Shown piece after piece: positions 55,200 to 64,000 of a DNA stretch of 64,000 bases. The DNA is from Carposina sasakii (lineage: Eukaryota; Arthropoda; Insecta; Lepidoptera; Carposinidae). Location: contig CP053163.1 of the NCBI GenBank assembly GCA_014607495.2, positions 10,024,716 to 10,088,715 on the forward strand, read 5' to 3'. The notes under the pieces were generated by a model, which was given only the letters and a program-made list of their open reading frames with translations, did not search any database and was not told where the DNA came from. Positions within the stretch are counted from its first letter, which is position 1. Each line of letters opens with the position of its first letter. A program made the translations under genes and the position numbers.

Positions 55200-55455
55200 A
55201 ACTTAGACGCAGACGCACAAAGATCACCGACATAGCTCAACAGTCCAGCAAGCTGAAGTGGCAATGGGCAGGGCACATAGCTCGAAGAACTGATGGCCGA
55301 TGGAGTCGGAAAGTTCTAGAGTGGATACCACGTATCGGTAAGCGCAGCTGGCCAAGGTCGCGGGCGTCGGTTGGATGCAGGCTGCTTCCGACCGGTCGGA
55401 GTGGAGGTTGTTGGGGGAGGCCTATGTCCAACAGTGGACATCTCAGGGCTGTGAA
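55200..55455 (+). pseudogene. RTE-type reverse transcriptase, C-terminal fragment with internal deletion
   Basis: Reads RRRRTKITDIAQQSSKLKWQ, WAGHIARRTDGRWSRKVLEW and PRIGKRS, the typical C-terminal part of lepidopteran RTE-type proteins. Then at about 55345 it jumps, out of frame, to LAKVAGVGWMQAASDRSEW and LLGEAYVQQWTSQGCE with a stop. The part that normally lies between (around the GRPxxRWxDD segment) is missing. Both halves are 5'-truncated remains of one insertion. Confidence 0.85.
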
Positions 55456-56321
55456 TGATATCAAACTTATCAAGTTAAAGACTGTGTGGGTAGTAGAAAA
55501 TAATGCGCATGACCATGATTCGAACCAGCCCCCCCGATCATGACCACGTATCGTGGATATCGCAACGTACGATATCATATCTTTCTACAAAATTCAGATT
55601 AAAATAAAGATGTACCTAATATGGGTAAAACTTTTTCATGTAAAACCAACAGGATATAAAATTTTAATTGATTGATGTTAGTATTAACCAATCACGCGTT
55701 TGTGTGGTTGTTCCATGAAAAAAAATAAATGTAGTGTCACAGTGTATATTAATACGGTGGACCTATGTCCTCCTAGGCAACTAGTCAACCTAGGTATATG
55801 AATATTCTCAATACTTTTTAAAGTAAAAAGAAATATTTTATCATCGGCTTCATTTTAGTCATTCACCTTCACTGCGATAATGCTATATACTCGTATAGGC
55901 TTAATAATAAACTATTTCTATCCCTTTGCTATGTATTTTGCCCTTGTTTCTGTGCTGGAATAGCCATATCCCAAAATTAGCGTATTTTAATATTTTACTA
56001 CTTACTGCAATCCTTCGAGAGCTGGATGTATTTATTATCCTATTGTATTACTGCATCACAGTTATGCTACGGCACAAACCATAATGTTTGTCTCATATAC
56101 ACTGTGTACACATCAAACAATGCATAAATCACGTATACGTGTAAATGAGCAGAAGAAATAAATAGGTTTCTAATGTTGGTGCATTACCAAAAATGGTTAT
56201 TCCACTCAAGTTTGTAGGAATAAAAAACATGATCACTGACATATTTTTGATATTTTTATGAGTGGATTATAAAGATAATAAACATCAATTTATAATAAAA
56301 AAAATCCAACTAGATTAAACT
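55456..56321. other. intergenic, nothing recognised
   Basis: AT-rich, no coding region or repeat relative in this window. Confidence 0.5.
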
Positions 56322-56580
56322 TCATCATCATCATCAGCCTTTTGCAGTCCACTGCTGGACGTAGGCCTCCCCCAGGGCACGCCACAAGACTGCCATGGGG
56401 GTTATTTGCCCATAGTCATCACGCTGGGCAGGCGGGTTGGTGATCGCAGTTTGTATTTTGGACTATGTTGTCAACGCGGGAGGCGCTGCTGCCCACTCCT
56501 GGAAACCCTTAATCACCTTGTACGATACCCACGGGCAGACATGGGGTGGTACGAATTCCACTCTGCCGGCACCACGCGGC
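56322..56580 (-). mobile_element. RTE-type retrotransposon tail, antisense, longer copy
   Basis: (CAT)n then the same GGACGTAGGCCTCCCCCAGG block, continuing through GACCATAGTC-like and GGGAGGCGCTGCTGCCCACT blocks to GCCGGCACCACGCGGC. Close to 59453-59706 over its whole length. Confidence 0.8.
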
Positions 56581-57321
56581 ATGGATTTTAAACTTATGTA
56601 CCTAAAAATAACCTAGCGATTAGACAGTCGGGAGTTCGGGACCCATAAGATCAGGGGGTGATTTCGCAATAAATTTGATCCAAAACGAAGCCGAAATGGT
56701 CTTGCTGAGTCAAGGGCGGCTCAAAACATCTTTAGATGGGGGTTCACATTTTTTTTATATGAGCGCATGCTAAATTACAGTTCGGAAACGCCGCACGTGT
56801 TCACTCCCTTACTTAATGAAATTTGCAACCTCACTCTTATTAAAAATCAGATTACCTAATTAAACACATTAAGGATAACCATATCGCGTTCTAACTCGGA
56901 CTAAGCGACATCTAGTGGCCGCAAACGCACACTACGAATTAATGTGAGCGGCGCACCAGATTAGGCTAATTTTTCATACAAAATCTTCTGTTACACGCGC
57001 CGGCCTATGTCGGTATGTCTCTTTCGCACTCATTGAATACAGTACTAGGAATCGTACCAAATTTCATTTCATTGGAGCGCGATCGCTAGCGCTCCACTCG
57101 ACACATAAGATTACAACTTACTTGAGACCAACGCGTAGACACTATTATATAAACATAGTAGAATTGAAAGATAATTATAAATATAGAGAAATATAGATTG
57201 CCTATGTAATCTTCGTGGGTGGAAGTGCACTGCACCAGCGCTCCTTAGTATGAGCCGCCTCTGTGCTGGGTATACCGATCCGAATCGGGACCATAGAAGA
57301 ATTCGGTACGAAGCAATAATA
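56581..57321. other. intergenic, moderately GC-rich patch near 56930-57110
   Basis: No coding region recognised. The patch contains GCGACATCTAGTGGCCGC and a GAGCGCGATCGCTAGCGCTC palindrome of 20 bp at about 57077-57096. Confidence 0.45.
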
Positions 57322-57436
57322 ACTTTTTTTGGGATAAATGCAGGCGTCTACGTGCATTTCTGAAAAAACTTCCCGGGTAGCTTCCATGGAGAATTTCGGA
57401 GAATTCGGGAACGTTTACAACAAAAAAAAACCTGCA
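57322..57436 (-). mobile_element. MITE family B, decayed partial copy 8
   Basis: GGATAAATGCAGGCGTCTAC, CCGGGTAGCTTCCATGGAGA and TCGGGAACGTTTACAAC keep the order of the 5' half of family B in reverse. Ends CCTG. Confidence 0.65.
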
Positions 57437-57844
57437 CGGCTTATATTTTCTATGTAGGTACTGCACGTTTAAAAAATATATATTTATCGTGCATATATTA
57501 ACAAAACAAAGTAATAAAATAAACATTTACTTCAACTCCCGCAAGTGTTAAAATAATTTCAACAATCTTGTCTACATGTCGCCTAAGGTCAGAGCATAGC
57601 CGTAGATGTGAATAGATAACTGTGCTCCGAAAAAGCAATGTCTTTCAGTGATCTCCGTACTAGAGTAATGCACTGCGCTTTCACCTGTCTGTGTTCATTA
57701 TGAAGTTTACATCTAATAATTATATACGAAAATGCATACACTTGACAGTTAATCAAATTAAAAATAAATGTTTGTTCGTAAGTACGTTTTAATTTCTATC
57801 AGTTAATACTTTAGATATTTTTATTTTCCTATGCCCATGCGTAG

Positions 57845-57958
57845 CTTCACTGGAATATATCAGCTACATCTCCTTTCGTGCATCTCGTAAGATTCGACTA
57901 AGGAACTTGGGCATTCACTCAGGCGATAAGCTAGCAACTCTATCCCCGCCGTGATAGA
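57845..57958 (-). repeat. dispersed repeat family A, copy 10
   Basis: CACTGGAATATATCAGCTAC, TCGACTAAGGAACTTGGGCA and GGCGATAAGCTAGCAACT match family A in reverse; the far end is lost. Confidence 0.65.
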
Positions 57959-58839
57959 TCTCACTTATCTATCACACTTAACACTGTGATTTTTAATTTC
58001 GTTTCCTTCCTTTTTGTGGTCTGTGTGCACTGAGATCTGTGATGGGATCAACATTTAACAAAATATGCGACGGGTTTTTTGCTGTCTAACCAAAAACCTA
58101 CCACTGTTTTATGTAGAAAAGGATATGGACTGGTGACCCGAAGTTACATAGTATATACTACCTACCTATATATGAGGAAAAGTTAAAGATGAAGGGGCTG
58201 GAAACATTTATAGAAGGTATTGGCGGCATCTAATTATATCTATATTTTCAAAACAGACATTCAATTTATTGTGTGACCTTTCTTCAAATGATGACTTGAA
58301 TAAATAAAGTCGTTACGATGAGGTCATCGAAGCATCTGAAAGGTTTCCAAATTAATCTAATGCAACGATGTGTATATGCATAAAATACTGCATAGTATAA
58401 GAATACGTGTATATAAGATACTGGACATGTTTAAAAATAACCATATTTAAAAAAAATGTTGACATACACGGGCAAAAGTATATATCCACATTTTATCAGC
58501 TTGCTTACGAGATAAGAGGTCAGTCTGCCGCGCCGACACTTTTCAGACACAAAATACAGAAATCTACGAATTGGTAACGTTGCAATGTTTCACAAAGTCG
58601 TCATAGAGTGTAATATCCCAAAATTCAGTAGGTAGGTATCTCATTTTCTTTATTATGTAGGTTACGAGTATCTCCTGCTTTCTTCGATTACATCTTTGCT
58701 TTGTAACAAGGGAACAACATAAAACCTTATTAAAAAAATATTGGAACGCGTTGACGTCTTTTGGCTGAGAAACTTGATCAACTTGCTCTAATTCCTACAT
58801 CTATCTTCTATACTCTTCTATCATCTTCTGTATTCTATA
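57959..58839. other. intergenic, nothing recognised
   Basis: AT-rich; no supported gene or repeat. Confidence 0.5.
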
Positions 58840-59162
58840 TCTATACATATAATAAAAATGTAACGGATCGCTGTCTGTACATGAAAGATATATGGGAAAA
58901 AATATTATATGCGCCCTTAATCAACGCAATAGTACCCAAAGGAATAATTTTTGGATTTTTTGTCTGTTTGTCTGTGCGTTTGTGCACGCTAATCTCAGAA
59001 ACGGCTGAACCGATTTCGATGCAGTTTTTAGGAATATATTGTGTCAGGTCCCACTTAACATATAGGTCACTTTTTATCCCGTGAAAATGTTTCTATCCCG
59101 GATACTTTCGACATTTTGTTTTTTCTGTAGTCCACGCGGTCGGAGTTGCGGGCATCCTCTAA
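58840..59162 (+). mobile_element. non-autonomous Helitron-like element, forward
   Basis: Starts TCTATACATATAATAAAAAT, contains GTAACGGATCGCTGTCTG, TCAGAAACGGCTGAACCGAT and GTAGTCCACGCGGTCGGAGT, and ends at CTAA 59159-59162. 323 bp, no coding capacity of its own. Confidence 0.78.
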
Positions 59163-59452
59163 TCTCCGAATAAATAATTAAATGCGCGGGCTATACCTAC
59201 CTATATGCGGATTTAGAAGTCAAAAATATATTTTTTTTAAACTTTGTTTTGTATGTTTCTGTCCTACATAAAGATTCCATTCTTTAATTGAATCTCATTA
59301 TAAGCTAAAATAAGAAAATTCTTTATTGCATTCTATAAAAAATATAATACTATTCCTCTTACCTTTTCTACATAATATGTAGAAAAATAAACATGTGATT
59401 TTTAATTCACTAATAGTGGGCTATATTTATAGCATTTCACGTCTAATTGGTG

Positions 59453-59706
59453 TCATCATCAGCCTATTACAGTCCACTGCTGGACGTAGGCCTCCCCCAG
59501 GGCACGCCACAAGACTGCCATGGGGGGTATTTGCCCAAAGTCGCCACGCTGGGCAGGAGGGTTGGTGACCGCAGTTTGTATTTTCGATTATGTTGTCAAC
59601 ACGGGAGGCGCTGCTGCCTACCTCCCGGAAACCCTTAATCGCCTCGTACGATACCCACGGGCAGACATGGGGTGGTACGAATTCTACTCTGCCGGCACCA
59701 CGCGGC
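59453..59706 (-). mobile_element. RTE-type retrotransposon tail, antisense
   Basis: On the minus strand one frame ends LGEAYVQQWT and a stop with a (TGA)n tail. Another frame is open for about 100 codons only by chance conservation of the sequence. Nearly identical in layout to 56322-56580. Confidence 0.8.
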
Positions 59707-59975
59707 CAATCTGATTGGTGTAGTTGGTACAAACCCTGGTGGTATTAGTATATTATAATATCTGAACATTTTCTATTGCAAATACATCAGTCCACGTGTT
59801 CGGAATGGTAACACCTAAATTTGTGGAGTGACCGCCGCCCAAGGTCGGTGAGGTAACGGGAATATTTGTATTCAGACTGTGCGGGGACAAAATAACTGTA
59901 ACTTATCCATTGGTACCCATGTTATTGTATAATTAAACTACTAGTTTATCTTCGTACTGATAATCTTATTCTTTA

Positions 59976-60304
59976 CTACGGACTCCGTCCGCGTGGGCGA
60001 CAGAAAAAACAAAATGTCGAAATTATCCGGGATAAAAACATTTTCCCGGGATAAAAAGTAGCCTATATGTTAAGTGGGACCTGTCATGATATATTCCTGA
60101 AAACTGCTTCGAAATCGGTTCAGCCGTTTCTAAGATTAGCGTGCACAAACGCACAGATAAACAGACAAACCGACAAACAGACCAAAATTACAAAAATCAT
60201 CGTTTTGGGTCCTATTGCGTTGATAAAGGTCTCCTATAATATTTTTTCTCATATATCTTCCATGTACAGACAGCGATCCGTTACATTTTTATTATATGTA
60301 TAGA
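59976..60304 (-). mobile_element. non-autonomous Helitron-like element, reverse
   Basis: Reverse counterpart of 58840-59162: GGACTCCGTCCGCGTGGG, TTATCCGGGATAAAAACA, CGAAATCGGTTCAGCCGTTT, and TTATTATATGTATAGA at the complement of its 5' end. The two copies, 0.8 kb apart, face each other. Confidence 0.78.
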
Positions 60305-62123
60305 TTCGACAAAAAATTTCAAAGATAATGTACAACGGTGAGCTTATCTCTTGCAGAGATTTCTTGCAGCCAACCAGCTAACGTAACATAAGAAAATCAC
60401 ATGCACACAATCAAGTTATATCTTTAGAACCACTGTTTCTGACATTCCCGTTGGGATTACAGGATGAGATTACTCTTCATAAATCCATGGCTAAGTCTTG
60501 TATACATGAACGTATAAAGAACAACGGACGTAATGCTGTCACTGCACAGGTTGAAGCATCGTAATGGCGGCGCGTTGTGTATGTGTGCGGATTTTCTGGT
60601 AGGCGCCGAGCTTACTATGGACTGGTATGTGTGGGTGGATAAGGCGTCAATACACATACCTACTACGTTACCGAGCTTACTATGAATGCTTCAGTTCGTG
60701 TAGTGACAACACTCTGTCCATTATGCTTGTATATAGTGATTGATGATGTCTTCGTTATGTGCTGCATTTTAGTTCACCCAAAGTTCTGCTTATACGTCTC
60801 TTCTAGGTTATTTTGAAAAGAAAGAGACGGGACTAGTGTTTCTGCAAAACTGACATGATATACCGGTGGGCTGATTACGTAACTTGCTACAGCAAAGCGG
60901 TAGCAATGCGAGAGCGAAAATTGTGAGTGTGTGATAGCGCGGGGCGTTCTCCCTCGCCTCCATGTTTTTTTAGTGAATACAGAATATAAAATGACAATCG
61001 CTAAGTGAAGCAATAACCCAGTATTCTTGTTTGGACGCGTTGTTGACAGCGTTGTCATTCGGATAGATAAGTTTTAGCGGGTTGTAGAAACAATAAACTA
61101 CTTGTATTATTTTACAATGTATATATATTCCAGTAGCGTTTTATTCTAAACAGTTTTGCAAGATGATCTTGAGCTTGTTGAGGTTAGTGAAATTTTGGTA
61201 CTATGGTTCTAGGAGGATTGCAGAAAAAGCATATATGCTGCTGACCTTTAAATCTGATAAATCATGATTGCGATCATATACGACAATCACAGCGATGAGA
61301 AACATATCGTACATATTCAGTAAAAGCATGCGATAGCAAAAAATAGTACGTACAAGCTATATTAAAAGAATTTGTGGGGGTGGTGAAAAGGCCACTCGTC
61401 GTTGTTTGGCCCATGTATATATTCCAATTATTGTGAGAAACTTCGATATCGCGTTCTAGGATTTTGCATTCGATTGTGGTTCTCTCCTGCATCCGATAGA
61501 TGGCTCCGCTACAAATTCGATACTTCGACGCGAAAATTGTACAACTTATCGCTGTCGCATTGCCACTGCTTTGTATTTGCTAGATACGTAATCAGTCCAT
61601 AGTTTTTACGTGGAAAGAAACTTCCTGTTGTTGAACCTCCTAATGCTAATGGCCTGATACAATCAATAAGTGCAGGATTTATTATAACGATGATGAGAAT
61701 GATGCTAATATGGTTCAATGCTAGAAAAATATCACAGCCCGCAATGGAGAAGAAATAACGATCATCATAGAATCCTCAGATATCTCGAAGGTGTCAATTT
61801 TATTGATTTATCATGTAGGTTTGGTTAGTGTCATAAAACCATTATGTTATTTGCCTATCTTATTTCATAGAGAACATAAAAGTTTATTAATGTAAAGATT
61901 ATGCATACGAGTACAAAATTAATTGATGTATGCAACTGGTGATTATGCAAATATTACAGCTGACGCTATATATGTATATATGTGTATACTTTTCTTATTT
62001 TATATAATACGTAATCTTGCGTCATCGCGTAGACATTATTAGGTACTTATAAATTCCATAGGTTAGGTACTTAAGATTTACTTTTACTTACATAAAGTAC
62101 TTATTTTGTGCTTTTACTACCTT
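60305..62123. other. intergenic with two family N fragments
   Basis: 60862-60945 (reverse) and 61535-61600 (forward) share GCTCTCGCATTGCTACC-like and ACGTAATCAG blocks with 4484-4555. Frames open across them give similar short peptides only because they are repeat copies. Nothing else recognised. Confidence 0.5.
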
Positions 62124-62200
62124 CTAGCCGCCCACGACTATGTCTACGTAAACTTTTCCCGTTCCCATGGCAATTTCGGGAAAACTTTTCTATATTGATG
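62124..62200 (-). mobile_element. Helitron-like 3' end fragment
   Basis: CTAGCCGCCCACGACTATGT is the complement of a CTAG-type Helitron 3' end; the element is truncated after the TTTCCCGTTCCCATGGCAAT block. Confidence 0.55.
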
Positions 62201-62447
62201 CCCACATATCATGCAAAGAATACACTTCTTTCTGCAATAATTTTTCATTTTGACTAACTTTACACTTGTTCTTGAGGATTTCCCCGACGTTTCGATTCAT
62301 CATCATCATCATTATCATCCATCATAAATTCAGAAATCATTTACTAAAGACAATGGCTGTATGGGCTTAGTTCCCCTTGCCTTTCCTTCGGCATAAACTA
62401 AATTAAAAAATAAATAAAAAGAATACACTTTCCATTTTATTTATGTA

Positions 62448-62724
62448 CTAGCGGACCTGACAGACGTTGTCCTGACGCCTTTGAACTAACGTCACCCAAT
62501 TGTTTTGCCTTCCCGGACTTTCAAATTTCGAACAAATTGTTTGTATGGGAATGTAGAAAAGGAATGTTTTAGACATGTTCAGGCATTTTTGAAATTTTCC
62601 TCTCCGTTAGAACCATCCCTTTACTTCAAGGAATACGCTAAAAAAAGAGTTGGCGAAATCGGTTCAGCCGTTCTCGAGATTCGCGCTTACCAACACATTT
62701 AGCGATTCATTTTTATATTATAGA
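62448..62724 (-). mobile_element. non-autonomous Helitron-like element, reverse, another subfamily
   Basis: Starts CTAGCGGACCTGACAGACGT and ends TTTTATATTATAGA, the complement of a TCTATAATATAAAA 5' end. Internal GGCGAAATCGGTTCAGCCGT is shared by many insect Helitron-like elements. Confidence 0.72.
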
Positions 62725-62814
62725 TTACGAGTACATACGGCCAATTTCAATACAAGTGATCAAAAAGGATCTTGGATTCTTTTATTCCTAATTTGTTGTA
62801 TGTTAACAATTGAA

Positions 62815-62890
62815 GATTCAAAATTCAAATTCAAATTAAAAATTCTTTATTGACAAATATAAATCGCATAAAACATTGCGGGTATCCTTT
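62815..62890 (-). repeat. probable retrotransposon tail with (AATTCA)n
   Basis: TCAAAATTCAAATTCAAATT followed by AAAATTCTTTATTG; reversed, this is an AATAAAG-containing 3' end with a simple-repeat tail, a layout common in moth genomes. Confidence 0.5.
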
Positions 62891-64000
62891 TAAGTTAATA
62901 ATAACCTGTGACAGGAGATCCTATTTAATTGATAGCACATACATATTATTTGTCAACATTATTACATGTCTATCTATCTTAGTTTAAAATTTACCCTAAC
63001 TAAACTTTAATTAGGTACATTTTATTGTTTTATTCTCATAAATGAAACTAGATTAAATCAAATTAAATAAAACTAAATCAAATCAAACAAAATTAAATAA
63101 AATTAAGTCAAATTATAAATAGATTAGGATCAGTTATAGAAAATGGCGGATAATGTATTACAAAATACTTTAAACATTGGTTAAATTAAAACCTTGTCTA
63201 AATTTGATATTCCTCAGTACTCGTACTAATTTATTTACGAGGTTAAACTAATATAGTCGCACAAGCCGTTCACTGGAAAATTTGTTAAATTTATTGACTC
63301 AATAACCTTCTTATAGCGTCTTGAATTCGGATGAAGTAGGTACTTATGTATAAAGGAGCAGCCGTTAGGAACGTGAATAAAGTAAGAGTAACAATAATAA
63401 GTAACATAGATACATACATATAATCACGCCTTTATCCCTTACGAGGTAGGCAGAGCACCAAGGGCCGATAGAACCACATGGTGCCACTTCTATAAGTAGC
63501 ATAGCGTATCAAAATGCTATGAAACAAGTCCACTATAACAAGTCCTCTATAGAGAACATCATCTAAGATAGAAAACTGAAAATGAAATATTTAATATTGT
63601 GTAATGTATCTGTAATGTATGGAAATTGTAGGTACCTGTGTATTACTATTTATTAATATAGTGAGGGTAGCTATGTACATATTTCGTCAGTCGGAATACA
63701 ACCGTGCTATATTCAAGGGCGGATCCAGCTTTAGCGTCAGGAGGGGGTCACATAGTCGTGGTCAAGTCAAGAATTTATAATTTGATTTTTATAACAATAA
63801 ATACAAGTAAAAAGTAGGTATTTTATTAATGTACTTAAAAAAAAAATTCTTTACTTGAAAAACTTAACACATAACTTGTACATATACACGTACATATTGC
63901 CATCTTCTCTTGAAGACATCCAGAGAAGCACTATCACGCACGGAATGAGGCAGCCGAATTTATATTCCATAACCGTGGTGAATGATTTGTCAAATATTGA
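62891..64000. other. AT-rich intergenic end of the window, with family H copy 2
   Basis: 63408-63492 is family H in reverse (TCACGCCTTTATCCCTTACG, GCACCAAGGGCCGATAG). 63050-63120 is an A/T-rich simple run of AAATTAAAT and AAATCAAA units. Nothing else recognised. Confidence 0.5.

Noticed and set aside
59427..59732. 101-codon minus-strand frame starting MYQLHQSDWPRG
   Set aside because: It is an out-of-phase reading of an RTE tail; the real retrotransposon frame ends with LGEAYVQQWT.
60774..61602. Two short frames with similar LSLSHC and YVISP peptides
   Set aside because: They are similar only because both cross copies of repeat family N, in opposite orientations.
1..64000. CRISPR arrays, operons, prophage or defence islands
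   Set aside because: The DNA is eukaryotic; direct repeats seen here are transposable-element copies without regular spacers.

Overview
This window is eukaryotic nuclear DNA from an insect, most likely a moth or butterfly (Lepidoptera). The evidence is an AT-rich background, spliced genes with GT-AG introns, short CTAG-ended Helitron-like elements that insert between A and T, antisense tails of RTE-type non-LTR retrotransposons ending in (TGA)n, and a short (CCTAA)n run matching the insect telomere unit. Nothing suggests bacterial or viral DNA, and there is no CRISPR array or operon. The species cannot be named from the sequence alone.

Two protein-coding genes are well supported. The first, on the + strand, is a complete six-exon chondroitin sulfate synthase (Chsy1 family). 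Its exons are 7049-7813, 31158-31298, 32162-32342, 33317-33474, 34660-34861 and 35059-36215. All splice phases agree and the product is 867 residues. Intron 1 is 23.3 kb and holds most of the repeats in the first half of the window. The second gene, on the - strand, encodes a small secreted cuticle or resilin-like protein of 190 residues in two exons (54292-54275 and 49225-48671). It has a TATA box and an exon 1 that codes only the start of the signal peptide.

The rest is intron or intergenic DNA filled with transposable elements. At 1-1040 lies the 3' part of a Tc1/mariner-superfamily element with a frameshifted transposase. RTE-type tails lie at 11711 and 55200 (+), and at 30992, 34484, 56322 and 59453 (-). 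C-terminal fragments of other LINEs lie at 44249 and 45543. Helitron-like elements lie near 2940, 3152, 20278, 28526, 29348, 30189, 58840, 59976, 62124 and 62448. I recognised several non-coding families by comparing the window with itself and named them here: A (ten copies), B (TA-flanked, eight copies), C (TGATCA-rich fold-back), E, F (TTCATGAA fold-back), G, H, I, J, K, L, M and N. There is also a hAT-like MITE with a perfect 8-bp target duplication.

The most striking structure is a palindrome at 28129-29945 inside intron 1 of the synthase gene. Its two 825-bp arms show no mismatch by eye and are built from a MITE, a Helitron and a family A copy. The centre carries a 16-bp hairpin that suggests a single recent fold-back duplication followed by loss of 128 bp from one arm. 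If the intron is transcribed it would give a long hairpin RNA; an assembly artefact must also be excluded. I did not find a convincing new protein system; the novelty here lies in repeat architecture.
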